Shown piece by piece: positions 46,301 to 57,900 of a stretch of 64,000 bases of DNA. Source of the stretch: Naematelia aurantialba (Eukaryota; Basidiomycota; Tremellomycetes; Tremellales; Naemateliaceae); assembly GCA_021527695.1 (NCBI GenBank), contig JAKFAO010000008.1, positions 1,240,001-1,304,000 on the forward strand. The letters are read 5' to 3'. Below the pieces are notes generated by a model. The model was not told where the DNA came from. It did not search any database and saw nothing but the letters and a program-made list of their open reading frames with translations. A program made the translations under genes and the position numbers. The number at the start of each line of letters is the position of its first letter. Positions within the stretch are counted from its first letter, which is position 1.

Positions 46301-47740
46301 CGATTCTTTGAGGTATGACAGGCTGAGCGGGTACTAGCTGTGAGGTTGAACGCTGTTGTTGAGGAGTTGCCAGCAGTTGTGACTGAGGCGAGGTCATGGG
46401 GACGGTTGGGTTGACGGGAGGGGTAGGGGTGATAAGGCCGGCCTGACGCGACTGTCGTTCCTTCATTTGTTGCAGCTGAAGCGTCAGCTTGGCTTCTACC
46501 GACAAACCTACCGCCTCAAATTGCTTCTGGTCAAACCCGCCCAACCCGGCCAGTTGTCCCTGCACTGCCTGCATAGTCGCCGGATTTTGCGCTTGATTGA
46601 TCTGCGTCAGTGCAAATGCACTGTCGCTGGGCATCCGCTGATGTTGCGGCTGAGTGGGTTGTTGGTGCTGCAGTTGTTGTTGTACAAAGGTCGGCACTGC
46701 ATGGCCCAGCGGGCGCCCTTGCTGACCATTCAGCGTGATCGACATGGGCCGGGCTTGTTGCTGTTGCTGCTGGATTTGGTGTTGTAGTTGTTGCGACTGC
46801 TGGTGTTGTTGCTGTTGTTGTTGCTGTTGCTGCTGTTGCTGCTGCTGCTGTTGCTGCTGTTGTTGTTGTTGCTGCTGCTGCTGTTGTTGCTGCTGCTGCT
46901 GCTGTTGGAGTTGTAGAAGCTGTTGTTGCTGCTGCTGCTGTTGCTGTTGGGGCTGTTGGAGACTGGATTGCATCTGCGGCGCGGTGCCCGATATGAGCAT
47001 CGACTGCAGCTCTTGCAAAGCTTGTTGTTGATCTCCCCCGTGCTTTTGGATGATCTGATGGACAATGTCCTTGTGGTTCATGACGTAGTTTCTCAGCAGT
47101 TGTTGGATCTCGCGTTGAGCGGGCGGAGCTTGGTTTGCCATGACAGGGGTCGGTTGTCGTGGCTGCTCTAGTCGAGGTTGCTGAGTTTCCATTGTCTGTA
47201 GGCGCTGTGAAAGCATACTGCACCCATCAGCGCTGATCAACGCGACATTTATGCTCACTTTTGCAGCGTCTTCCGGCGTTCGAGTTCCGGATCTGTGCCC
47301 ATCTCCAAATTCAAGCCCTGTTGCGCCGAGTGGACGTTGATTCCAGGGAAATTTCCTCCGCCACCGCCCTGCAGATGCTGCTCGGCCATCATGCGTAAAA
47401 ACTGCTGCTGCTGTTGTTGCGTTTGAAGGTTCGGCATATTTTGCTGTATCTGCCCGAGTCCCATTCTCGCCTGGTCGATCTTGGCCGCTTCCTGCGACTG
47501 GAGTCGCTGAAAAGTCTGATAATGCTGATTGAAGCCGCTGTTGGGTGGTTGAGAGGACTGTTGTTGCGGCTGGGCTTGGGTCTGCGGCTGTGAGTTGAGG
47601 TTGAGGCCGTTGGTCCCGCCCAGACCGAGGTTGAGATTCTGTGCTTGGAGGTTGAATGCGCCATTGTTCTGAGCAGCTTGCGTGAGAGCGGCGAGGATGT
47701 TGGGATGATACTGTGCAGGGTTGATATTTTGGAATGACAT
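43383..47740 (-). CDS. Glutamine-rich ARID-domain protein (Swi1-like, SWI/SNF subunit)
   Basis: Large minus-strand gene of about seven exons. Start MSFQNINPAQYHPNILAAL at 47740; the first exon ends at about 47262 (CTGCAAAA, donor GTGAGC). The region 46.3-47.1 kb is Gln-rich with one long Gln run. A FRLLLLVSEFKRRNMTVPEP-like segment and SQILSLDWNTLATISRQRLD follow. The ARID domain reads MPSQQFFKFLTSQAAKRG, GRPVDLFKLFQTVHMSGGSS (joined at an intron, 45206-45249) and LTMNPPLWTHLAGQLGFAD. Downstream are IKALYEHHLQPVEDLFY, a helical WIKSREEASRARFP...LRSLLPAAKEAQERVP block, and a Lys/Ser-rich tail with acidic DDEDETSPES. ARID domains bind DNA. Gln-rich ARID proteins of this layout are the Swi1/ARID1 subunits of SWI/SNF remodellers. 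Two internal splice choices (near 45972-45999 and 44440-44490) remain uncertain. Confidence 0.8.
46740..46955. repeat. CAG/CAA repeat coding for poly-Gln
   Basis: On the minus strand the ARID gene runs through a mixed CAG/CAA tract that codes for an uninterrupted run of about 33 Gln and several shorter ones. On the plus strand it reads as CTG/TTG. The mixture of codons suggests selection for Gln rather than a pure triplet slippage tract. Length is likely to vary between strains. Confidence 0.85.
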
Positions 47741-48660
47741 CCTGCCGTGATGTGTTTCTAGAGGGAGGGGGTGTGATCAGTTACCACTACCCCACATCCA
47801 GGAAGAGCAGACTCTTGGCAGGATACCCACAAAAATTTAAAGTGGGCGATATTCCGCAGACTGTCTCACGATGCACTTCCCTCCGAACCCTCCGCAACGA
47901 CGCCTTCGCGACTTGAAGAAAGTGCGTAGCTGGCGACCAACGTGGGTGACGGATGATCAAGCAATCTCAGATGACTCGTGTTATACCTTTACTCGAAGGA
48001 CGACGCCGGGCTTGAGGGCCCCTTTGGCACGCGTTGTGTGCGGCGGCGACTGCTGCTGCTGTTGTTGTTACTGCTGGGTGACGGTGATTCAACGTGTTGG
48101 AGAGAGGATGACTGTAAACTGGCGAGACCTGTCGCATCCGGTCGCCGACTGACAACAAATGCTCCTTTGGGCCGTCAATGTCAGAGGTCTTCACACGAAT
48201 GACTGCCCCTTTGTCGGGGGCTTCGAGAATGGCGCTCTTTCGTGGTCCGAACCTTCGTGCGCGAGCCTCGATGCGTGCGTGAAGAGGCACAGTGTATGAG
48301 TATGTGTGCGTGTTGGGTAGACGAGGGGTTTACAGAGAATGAAAATCGAAATGGCAAGCAGAGAGACGGGATGTTCCCATTTTGCCGCCAGGAGGTTTCG
48401 GGGGGACCACAACCACAGCGGAAGCAAATTGGTCTGTGGCCACCCAGCAACGCCCAGTTGTATACAACAGCTGCTAGCTTTCTGATGCATGCTCTGCGAG
48501 CGGGGAGGGGGACGAGTCGTGCAACAACACGACGAGACAGTGCATTACGAGAGTCTATAATAATGACATTTATAACGATAAACGAATGAAATGACCTGCC
48601 AGCAAGTCGGCCAGCAAATCGGCCAGCAGGTTGCGAGACCAGGCCAGGAACTGTCCATCA
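47741..48660. other. Intergenic region upstream of the ARID gene
   Basis: About 920 bp that should hold the ARID-gene promoter and 5' leader and the 3' region of the fatty-acid hydroxylase gene. There is a CTG/TTG-rich patch at 48049-48080. No reading frame is recognisable. Confidence 0.5.
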
Positions 48661-50054
48661 CTACTTGGAAGTAATCGGCAGCACCGTGTTGAAGACATAG
48701 TCCCACACCTTGCTGGTCACGCCAAAGCCGAGGTCAAAGTCTGGGATGCGTGAGCTCGTGCGTACACGCCACCATGCGATCGCCAAGACTCACTCTTGTA
48801 GTGGTGCGCCAAATGGTACTTCTTCTGCTCGGCCATGTATGGCGGAAGACGAGAGTGGTGGAGGGCATAGTGCATGATGTCGTACACCATGTACATGGAG
48901 AACGCGCCGGCAATGATACCGTTTGCGATGGCTTTGGGAAAGATAAGATGGGCCAGCCTGGTGAAAGGCGTCTCGAGTACGAAAAAGAGCGTGGGCGGCA
49001 TGGTGAGCCGCAGACGGTCCATGGGGAGGTAGTGGTGGATACCGTGCAGGAGGAAGTGGAGCGTGAACGCCCAGTTGCGATCCGGCAGGTAGTAGTCGAC
49101 ATGAAACAGGAAGCGATGCAGCGCGTACTCGAGGATGGTCCAGATTGTTATTCCTAGGACATAGCAGACTGAGAGTTTCGTAAACGCAGTAAGGGTAGGG
49201 GTAGGAACAGCTGGAATGGGATAGCTGAGGAGCTTTGAAGCGGTTATTGACCTGAGGCCGACAGGTTAGCAAGGCACCTTGGAACGATTGACGCTGGGGC
49301 AGGCTCACGAGTCGGTGAACTGAAGGAGAGACAAGGTGAAGAGAAAGGCAGTGATGGGTCCCCAGACTAGCGGTACGCTCCACCACTTATTTCGGGTGAA
49401 CCCCTGGTCCTGTCGTCAGCTAGACTCGACGATGTGTGGCGCAGAAACGCACCTCGAGAAAGTCCGACTGGAACAGCCGTGCACTGTCCTTGAGGTGACG
49501 TGGGTTATGGACTTGGGAGAGGTAGTACTCCTTGGTCCATGGTGCACTCCAGACTTGCGCGAGTAAAGGCTTTGACAGGTCGAGAAACTTGTTGCGGTTA
49601 AAATCGGCCAGGGTATCGGTCTCGTCGGGGTGGAAATCCACATGGGCGACCCAGTCTGCACGGGTGCTATCAGCACTTGAATATCCAGCACGACAAAAAC
49701 AAAGACAAACCCTCTGATACGGTACGCTCGTCGCCGCCGAGTTCGCCGACCTTGTACTCGTCCATGATCTCGTAGGCGCTTCGGGAATGCACGTGCACAT
49801 TCTCATCGTCCATGACCTGCCCGATATCTTTCCCAGCATACTCGAGCATTATATCGTCTCCTCCGGGATGATCGGGAAGGAAGGACGTCACGTCAAATAC
49901 ATCTCCGCGGTACGTGACAAAGCAGCTGGACCGCGTTGTGTCTGCAGGAAAAGAACTGCGTCAGCGACTGTTGTGCGCAGTTATTGGTCACACTCAGAAA
50001 CTCACGCTTGGCCACATCGGCCAGAGCAAAGATGCGGTCTGTCTTGTTGGACAT
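48661..50054 (-). CDS. SCS7: Fatty acid 2-hydroxylase (sphingolipid alpha-hydroxylase)
   Basis: ER membrane di-iron enzyme that 2-hydroxylates the very-long-chain fatty acid of ceramides. The N-terminal cytochrome b5 domain reads SCFVTYRGDVFDVTSFLPDH then PGGDDIMLEYAGKDIGQ, with the haem-ligating HPGG. A linker follows (DWVAHVDFHPDETDTL; FLDLSKPLLAQVWSAPWTKE). The hydroxylase domain carries the histidine boxes: EYALHRFLFH, FLLHGIHHYLPMD, YDIMHYALHH and KYHLAHHYK, among hydrophobic helices. It starts MSNKTDRIFALADVAKH at 50054; the first intron is 49943-50005. It ends FDLGFGVTSKVWDYVF then NTVLPITSK, stop 48661-48663. The combination of b5 and His-box domains is diagnostic of Scs7/FA2H. Confidence 0.93.
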
Positions 50055-50328
50055 GGCGAGATACGGTACGGCGTGTGTAGAGGAGGTGGTGGCGTGTAAA
50101 GAGACAGAGAGAGAGGGGGGAGGGACGGTAAGGAAGAGAGATGAACAAGTTGGTCGGACGAGGTCGGGATCACAAACAAAAGCTTTGAACAAAGTGGCGA
50201 CAACAGCGGATGAATGACGTGGCATTTTATTCTGAAAACGGCCAGTGGCGAATGGTAACATCCCCGGGGCTCATTTAGAGATGATCATGCATGTACTGTA
50301 CAACAACAATGAATGCCTGTCCGTGCCC

Positions 50329-52236
50329 TCACTCCATCTCCAGCCTCGCAACCTCCGCAATCCCGTCTGAATCGACCAAGAACCCATCCAGGATCCTCCT
50401 CTTTCCCTCCCCTTGTCCCGCATAGGGATCGTGGCCACCACTCGGCGGATCAACGCCTCCAGGTCCCAGCATCCACTCGAGGCTCCATAGGTCACTTACG
50501 CGCTTTCTTCGTTTAGGATCACGGCGTAACAGACCATCCACGACCTCCCGTACACCTAGACTGCCGATCCCTTCTGGCCAAGTATAGGCCGCCTTGGCAA
50601 TCCGCATCATACGGCGTTTACGCTCATCTGCGTCGAACGGCAGCTCACCCACCACGAGAGCGAATAAGACGACACCACACGCCCATGCGTCTGTGAGACG
50701 GCCGTCGTATGGCCGACCCATGATGATCTCGGGCGCTGCAAAGCTTTCTGACCCACAACGTGTCACCAGCAATGGCGATGACGGATCAATGAATCGTGAT
50801 AACCCGAAATCGGTCAATTTGACGAGTGGCGAAGGTAAGAGCGAGAGCGGGATGCCGTTGTCAGGCGTGGGAGCCAAGCGGAAGGGGTTGACTGTGAGGA
50901 GGATGTCTAAGGTGGCAGTCAGCGATGACGCCCTATGCATCTGTCCCTTCGGGGGGAAGAACAACCCACTCTCAAGCTTGATATCCCGATGGACTACGCC
51001 GACCTCGTGCAACCACCCAACTCCACGCACGAGCTCTCCAAATACCCGCCGCACAAAACCCTCATCGCCTCGCGGAAGCATTCTCTGTCGATTATTCTCA
51101 TCGGCCACCAACTCAAAGAGCTCTCCACCTCCTATCTGTTCCAAGACCAGACAGTGATGACTGGGCGTTTCGAAGCTTGAAACGAAGCCCACGATATTCG
51201 GATGTGAGATGTGTCGAAGAACTTCGACTTCTCGTACAAAGGCTATTCTGGTACGAGCGTTACTCGCCGTGAGGTGCCTTGGAAGGATTTTGATTGCGAC
51301 CAGCTCGTTTCGCGGAGCTAGAATAGACGCTGCTGACCATACAGACGAGAATGCGCCTTCGCCGAGCTGTGATTCGAGGCGCCATTGTGAGCTATGCGGA
51401 ATGGCATTCGTAGACGGAACGAGTACATTGCCGGGCTTGAGCGGGTGAAGCTCTGCGGGAACCTCTCGGGACTCGCGCTCAAGGTGTTGCGACTCGTGGC
51501 GGTTGTGTGTTGGCCGCTGCGTGTCTGGTTTTGGAAACGACGGGAGAGTAGGAAGCTGCGAAAGGGATGCGTTCGGCACGATCGTGCTCGATACCACTCG
51601 AGGCTGCGGGACGGAAGCTGTCGAGACGTTGCGGTCCAGACCACCGTTCATGCTGATCGTCCTCTCGCGGCCGCCGTCAACTCCAGTGACCTGAGAGGTG
51701 ATTGGCAGACTGAAAGTCCGATCATGGCCGCGGTCTCGAAGAGCTTTCGGAAGACCTTTACCATCGGGTCCGAGCGGTTTTGGAGGTCTCGGTAGATCTG
51801 ATGCAGACGATGCAAAGAAGAGGTCCGTCTTGGAACCTGAGGAGGTTGGGGAAGACTCGTCACCATTTTCTCGAATTGTAGCTGCACGACTGAAGTGATC
51901 TTGCGGCTCTGAGGACATGGTCCCGCCGGCACAGTACGCGATACCCGGCGAGGGGAGAGGTGAGGGAGCAGATCGGTTCCATGCTCGCTCGCGGCTGGAT
52001 GAAGGGGGGCTTGAGCCGCTCTGGGTTGAGGCGTCACTCATCCCGCGAGGCCTTGCTGACACGTCGAGGTGTAGAGCTGTTGGAGTGAGAAATGCGGATT
52101 TGGCCGAGAAGTACTCGTTGTCCGCAGGACCGTCTAGTGGAGTCGGTTGAGCATGAAGTACCGCTGGAGATTTGTCCGTGGTGATGATCGAAGGCCGTGA
52201 AGGATGTTGATCCAATTGGATATGCATGCTTGTCAT
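50329..52236 (-). CDS. Serine/threonine protein kinase (CAMK-like)
   Basis: Two exons (50970-52236 and 50329-50906) total 1845 nt and encode 614 residues. A Ser/Pro-rich regulatory N-terminus of about 290 residues precedes the kinase domain: LGEGAFSSVWSA (Gly loop), VAIKILPRHL (ATP-binding Lys), HCLVLEQIGGGELFELV, VVHRDIKLENILL (catalytic loop), VKLTDFGLSRF (DFG), RCGSESFAAPEII (activation segment) and DAWACGVVLFALVVGELPFD. Sequence style (CGSESFAAPE, GGELFELV) is CAMK/Snf1-related, resembling fungal Prr-type kinases; substrate unknown. The 63-nt intron (50907-50969) splits the HRDIKLEN codons, is stop-free and in frame, so retention would insert 21 residues into the catalytic loop. The gene begins only 90 bp after the TRM7 stop. 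Confidence 0.87.
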   Translation of the reverse strand: MTSMHIQLDQHPSRPSIITTDKSPAVLHAQPTPLDGPADNEYFSAKSAFLTPTALHLDVSARPRGMSDASTQSGSSPPSSSRERAWNRSAPSPLPSPGIAYCAGGTMSSEPQDHFSRAATIRENGDESSPTSSGSKTDLFFASSASDLPRPPKPLGPDGKGLPKALRDRGHDRTFSLPITSQVTGVDGGRERTISMNGGLDRNVSTASVPQPRVVSSTIVPNASLSQLPTLPSFPKPDTQRPTHNRHESQHLERESREVPAELHPLKPGNVLVPSTNAIPHSSQWRLESQLGEGAFSSVWSAASILAPRNELVAIKILPRHLTASNARTRIAFVREVEVLRHISHPNIVGFVSSFETPSHHCLVLEQIGGGELFELVADENNRQRMLPRGDEGFVRRVFGELVRGVGWLHEVGVVHRDIKLESGLFFPPKGQMHRASSLTATLDILLTVNPFRLAPTPDNGIPLSLLPSPLVKLTDFGLSRFIDPSSPLLVTRCGSESFAAPEIIMGRPYDGRLTDAWACGVVLFALVVGELPFDADERKRRMMRIAKAAYTWPEGIGSLGVREVVDGLLRRDPKRRKRVSDLWSLEWMLGPGGVDPPSGGHDPYAGQGEGKRRILDGFLVDSDGIAEVARLEME

Positions 52237-52325
52237 GCGGTGGGAGTTGGGCGGACCCTGTTCCGTTGTCGTGACGGGGCTGAAAGACAGTCAGCTCCAG
52301 AACATTAGGTGCAGTGGCAAGCGGC

Positions 52326-53510
52326 TTACTCCAGATCTCCCGAACCCACGTATGCCTTGATTGCCTCCCACGCGTTGCTCGTCTTAGCTTCAGCTCCTGT
52401 TAGGTGTGCCAGACTGTCCAGTGTGAGGGTACCAGACGTCTGCCCCGCCAGGTCGGCTAGAGCAGCCTCCGAGAAGGATGATGGAAGGGGAACGACAGAT
52501 GGGTCGAAGTTTCGGCACACGATAAAGGCCTCTGTACGAGTTAGCACATATGAGCTCATACGATCGCCTTACCACCAGAGCCCTTGCGACTACTTCGTGG
52601 TTTCCTGACCCATACGCCGCCCCTTCTACCCCGCGAATCGTATCCTACGCTCCCGTTGCCATTACCATTGAGATGTGCGCGCTTAACTTGCCCAGTACCA
52701 TTCACGGGCACAGTCTCTGGAGGGTCAAACTCGGCGTAAAAGTCGGTTGCGTCGGATTGTGGGCCCGGAAAGAAAGCTCGAAGCTGCGAGCGCAACATGG
52801 TCGCCTTGGGGTCGAGGGGCGAGAGAAAGATCTTAAAGATCAGAGTTGCCCCGGGGGACAGAAGAGTCAATGCGAGCGTCAGGGCCTGATTGTGAGCGAT
52901 TGTAGGTATGACACAAAGTATGACTCACTGCGAGGAGGAGTTGAGCGTGCAGGTATGCATCTAGATCGTGCACGCCCGTCACTGCGGCAAGACGTCAGCA
53001 CCGGTTGATCGGGACATTTGCACGACCGCATACCGTCAGGAGCACCATCACAGACGACGAGATCCGCTTTCCGTCCACCCAGTGCCTCTAATACCAAGGG
53101 GATTGTCGAGGGCAGAGTGATGTCTGTTTGAAGGATGGTGATATTCGGTAATGGCGCCTGCAAGAATCAGCTAGCTGGTCGACTCGCTGCCAAAGAACGC
53201 GCCATAGGTTGCAGATCAACCGAGACAACTCTGCTGTCGCCTGGTCCCTTGCCCGGTCTGCTCAATTAGCATCAACCGACTGACTGGAATGAGAGTGGCG
53301 CTTGGAGACGTACTGCAGTTTCTCACTCAAGACCTGGCTCCAGCTTCCTGGGGCGGCGCAGAGGTCCACGGCCGTGCTGACCCCGTCAAACAGGTCAAAT
53401 TCCTCATCGAGGTGTAGCAGCTTGTAAGCTGACCGAGCTCGGTAGCCAGAGGATTTGGTCAGACGGTAGTAGATGTCGCGATTGTCGAGTGATGATTTGG
53501 AAGAAGGCAT
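52326..53510 (-). CDS. TRM7: tRNA 2'-O-ribose methyltransferase Trm7/FTSJ1
   Basis: SAM-dependent methyltransferase that 2'-O-methylates positions 32 and 34 of tRNA anticodon loops. The first exon reads [35 protein letters not shown] and [20 protein letters not shown] (SAM motif). It is followed by [69 protein letters not shown] and a final EAFIVCRNF. The catalytic K-D-K-E set can be placed on RSAYK, VVCD, LIFK and the Glu of EAFIVC. A Gly/Asn/Arg-rich insertion precedes the last exon. The intron at 53158-53202 needs a GC donor to keep VDLQPM joined to APLPN. Start 53510, stop 52326. Confidence 0.9.
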
Positions 53511-54134
53511 ATCGAGAAAGCGGACAACAGGATCGACGACAGAGGTCGAAGTGCACGAGTCAGTTGATTGTTGTGCGTGCAAGGACAGTGGTAACCCCCT
53601 CGTGCTCCAGGGGTGCGGTGTGAGAGAGCTATGGACTCTCTCCCTATCTCTCTCTCGCCCTCTTGTCGACAGACTTTGCGACGACACGAAGGATTGCGAG
53701 ACTGGGCTGTTGGCTGAGGTGAGACAAGGGGAGCACAACGAAAGGTTTTGCGTTTGTTGATTCGTTTCGTCCTGCACGTGAATGGTATTATATATCTACA
53801 ACCGTGTTTATGACTGCTGGGACTCTGCGGAGCTGCTACAATGCATGAGACCCAATGATCAAGAGGGGCATTTGCTGCCTGGCAGTTGATGTTCCGTACA
53901 AGGAGGGCCATTGGGGCTCTGATGGTGACTGGGAAGAAACGGCGCTCTCTCCGATCCCAACTTGCCCAAAGCTCACCCCGCATCAAAGCGTAGCCCTGGA
54001 CTGCCTTGGCCTTGGGATCATGTCGCAATAGGCCCCAATGCGCAAAGCCACCACAACGGCCATGGGCTCTCACTATATGCATGGCGTCTTCCCCGTCGTC
54101 TCCTCGGTGGCCGGCCAGTCTTCTGGTGCCCAGA
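53511..54134. other. Intergenic region
   Basis: 624 bp between Vma21 (-) and TRM7 (-). It has a CTCTCTC-rich patch at 53636-53662 near the TRM7 start. The open frames here lack coding features. Confidence 0.5.
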
Positions 54135-54620
54135 TCACCGCTCCTTCTTGCCCTCCGTCACACCTGCGGGCCGCGATCCTGGCGGTGTTGGATAAGCTGC
54201 GTCTTCGCGGAAAGCGACAATGACATAGCCGACAAGGACAATGTTCGCAGCAGCCACCGCGGATATTGCTGATTTGGTCGGAGAGCCTGCAGCGATCAGC
54301 ATCAGTGTACGTTAGGTCATCAAGGCCGCCTCAGTTTTGGCTTGGCGTTGACAACTTGGCGGGGGCCATATCCAGGCTGAGAGTGACACGAAACATCCCC
54401 CAAAGAGACTCACCATCCCAGATGTATTGGAGTGATCCAAAATATGTACCGATAGGGACGACAGCCATGAGCAAGGCAAAGATGATGAGCTTCCACAGGA
54501 CCGCTCTGACCTCGTCAATGAAGTTCGACGCTTCCATGCTCCCCTCATCAGGACAACGACGGGGTGGGGCGAGCAAAGGTAGACGCAGACTCACGGCTGG
54601 ATAGAATCGTTTGCAGCCAT
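54135..54620 (-). CDS. VMA21: V-ATPase assembly factor Vma21
   Basis: Small ER membrane chaperone for assembly of the V-ATPase Vo sector. Exons 54595-54620, 54414-54538 and 54135-54286 total 303 nt and encode 100 residues, the usual size. Seen: MAANDSIQP start, NFIDEVRAVLWKLIIFALLM with VVPIGTYFGSLQYIWDG (first membrane helix and the conserved PIGTYF), SAISAVAAANIVLVGYVIVA (second helix), and a C-terminal EGKKER, a di-lysine ER-retrieval signal in the same place as KKED of yeast Vma21. The 127-nt intron between the helices is unusually long for this window. Confidence 0.92.
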
Positions 54621-54982
54621 CTTGCCGGATGATACTGGATTGGGCATGGTGAGGAGCAGAGTAGGGAGTTTGTCGTTGACGAGGGCTTCAGAGCGCCTGG
54701 AACGTGGGGATGCAAGAGCTACCCGTCTCACGACCCTATGAGCTTTCTCGGGTGGCTATGCTCGTGCTACAGCTGTCGCCTCTTCAGACTCGTCCTTGAA
54801 GGGATGACAGACGAGTTGTAGAGTATTCAGATGTGCCTGGCTGTCCAAGTCGTTCTTGGTGTTTGCTGCTTGCTGCTGCTCGAGTTTGTCCTGTCTTTGC
54901 TTTTAGTCGTCACTCGAGGCAAGCACAGTGCAAGAGGGAGCGATAAGGGCTTTCTCCAAAGCGCTAGAAGCCTGCATGTATC
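54621..54982. promoter_or_regulatory. Divergent promoter region of VMA21 and the Mios-like gene
   Basis: 362 bp between two divergent start codons. It contains a CTTGCTGCTGCTCG patch near 54866-54880. No specific factor site can be assigned. Confidence 0.4.
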
Positions 54983-57900
54983 ATGGCGCTACCACAGCCG
55001 ATTCGCCTAGCCCTCTCCTCACCTCATGCCCCGTCGCCCAACCCAAGCTTCGTCATTGCGAATCAGACTTCCTCGTCGGCCGACATCAAACTATACTCCT
55101 ACGACCGAGCCGTGAGCTCTTCTGTCACTCGTGCACTCTCATGTCTGTGCTAGAGCTGACAGTTGTCAGGCGAAACAGCTGGGTCTGGTTGGCCTGCAGA
55201 CTGATCTGGGCCAGCTAAGAGTACGTCGATTTCGTCGATTTCCTCAGGTAGATGGGACAAGAGCTGATCAGGCTGCTAGGCGCTCGCATGGTCAGGACTG
55301 CCTCGACATCCGCACGTCGTTGCAGCGGGCCTATCGACTGGTCGAACGCTTCTACTGAACCTCTCTCCAGCGACGCTATCCTACTCGCTTCGTGCAAACT
55401 CCGCCCCTAGCTTGCCGGCATCAACGCTCGCTGTCCTGCCGGTCAAGCACTCGCGACCCGTCACGGCTCTTGACTTTTCCACACACGACCCCAACTATCT
55501 CGCCTCTGGCTTTGAACGTCATCGCTCAGACTACTCACTGCTCGTATGGGACATCAGTACAGCGCTCAGCTCTGTCCCGCCAGAGACCAATTCGTCTGCG
55601 GTCCGGCAGCCGGAACGACTTGGCATCGGCGTGCAACATCCCCGAACGGCTCAGGGCGAGATCAAGAACATCCAAAACTACTGTCCGGCTGAACAGATCC
55701 ACTCGGTCGCATTCGTTCCAAACGCCATCTCACATCTCCTCGCGTCGGCCAATAATCGCTCGATCCGACTCTTCGATATCCGCTCGCCGGCAGCCACGAG
55801 CACCCGCGATCCATCTACACCCGGGCAAACCAGCTGGGCGACCCGCGCTGTCAACTGTATCAAGCCGAATCCGAAACGCGAAGAACGATTTGCGAGCTAC
55901 GAAACCGGACCACATGGGTCAGTTGTCAGGATCTGGGATACCCGGAAGCGTGAAGAGGTTTTCAACTTTGATGTACCGGGGAATGTGGTCGGGCTGCACT
56001 GGACGGAGACGGGCGAGCTGAGCGTGGGTAGTCGAGAAGGCGGTTTGTCGCTCTGGGACGTTGTCGATGGGAGACGTTTAGGAGAAGATGGCGTTGATGA
56101 ATGGGTCACTCTGGGAGGGTGTAGGCAATGTGAGTCTTGCTTGAGTATCAAGCAGTGCAAGTCAGCTGAGCCAGCCAGTGGTCAAGCCGAAGCAGTCCTT
56201 ACATGCGTTTGCAATCGCTCCTTCCCACGGCTCCACCTCTGGGGACGTCCTGTTTGTGGTGCGGGATGGGACCATCGGTGTTGGGCCCCTGACGTCAAGT
56301 CAAGCAGTACGTGCCTCTGGCTGCACAATTCTATGTCCACTCATTCTGTTTAGCTGGCGAACAGTGTTCGGGGGGACATGTCAATCGGATCTCCTCTTCG
56401 CCTCTTGACCGCATCTCTTACCGATCCTGGTCTGTTAGACGCAGCCGAGCACTTCTCTCCACACGCTGGCGAGTTGGAAGATCCACCCCGGCAAAATCGC
56501 TTCCAGCTGGGTCCATCACGCGTCGCCTCCATTTTGCAGGAAGCACGTACCAGTCGTTCCCAGAGTCCGTCGAGCTTCGCCACCGCTTTACGAAGCGCCT
56601 CGGCCGCCCGAGATAACGCACAGAGTGGCAACAGGACGAGGCTCAACGTCGAAGATGATATCGTGCCTGAAGAAGACGCAGAGCTTGGTTGGAACGGATT
56701 GCGACGCGTGCTGGGCAGCGATGTGGGGGTGGTCATGCGAAGGCGAGCAGAGGAGGGCTACGGGCTGTCTGATGTGAGCCGCTGATATAGTGAGAGATCG
56801 TCGCTGATCCGTAGATGCTCTTGAATGCTGCTGTTGCCACTCGATATCCGGGAGGAGACAGAGTTGCAGGTGTATGGGAGTTTGTCCGACGTAAGCTTAC
56901 GATGCGCGTTTTTTTCATGCTTTGGACATTGCTGATTGCTGCAGACCTCATCACGACCATGACCAGCGAAGTTTCTCAAACACCCACCCACGACTTTACA
57001 CACGTCGGCATCCTGTCATTGTGGAACGCGGATCCCTCTCTTTCACGACATCGTGCCGCCTCCTCGCCTCCATCGTCAATCCGCTCCTACTCGACCTTCA
57101 AGGATACGACAGTTCGGGAACCCACCAAGCAAACGTCGGCTGCATGGACATCGCTGCGACAAGCACAGGCCGGCGTGGCAGTGTCAAAGCCCACCCTGGC
57201 TAGCTTGCGAGGTGGGGGAAGGGCAGACATTGACGAAAGTTTCTTGTTTGCTGTGGACGAAATCAATGCTAGGAGAGGTCAGGATCGAGTGGGACGCTTG
57301 CCTGTGGGCAGCAAGGACGTGGTTCGCAAGGCGATTTTAGCGGTCTGTGGCGGGGTGATTGACACCGCAGAAGTGACTAGGTCAGTCGTGCCGGCCCTCG
57401 CTGGGAAAGGTTGCTGATGGTTCTGGCGCAGGCTTGTGGAAGACGACCAGAGGACAAAGGCAGCTGCGATGGCGTATTTCTCTGGTGATGCCGACCGGGC
57501 TGTATCCATCCTGCAGAACAGCTCCAGTGGGTTCTTCTACTGCAGGAGGCTTGGAGATGTCCTGCGCGCTTTTGCAGGGATACACGCGTATGTCGCTGAT
57601 CATGTAGACTCGAAACACCATCTTCTTAGCACGACTCTCTCGGCCTTCCTGGCTGCTGCCCCCTCTACAGCTCGTGCCCGCCAAAGCACGTTCAACGATA
57701 ACTGGCGGGCAATGGTGAATCGCATCGAAGACCCTTACATTCGATGCATGCTTTCGCGTATTGGCGGGGAGAGCTGGGACAGCATTCTTGGGGAAGAAGG
57801 CGTCGGCCTGCTAGATCGCGTCAGCATGGCGGTCTTGAATCTATCTGATGGCGAGGTAAGCCCCCGCTGGCAGTGAAGAAACCGAGGAAGGCGGAACTGA

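Noticed and set aside
46735..47031. Plus-strand frame of almost pure Cys opposite the ARID gene
   Set aside because: It is only the complement of the CAG/CAA poly-Gln tract.
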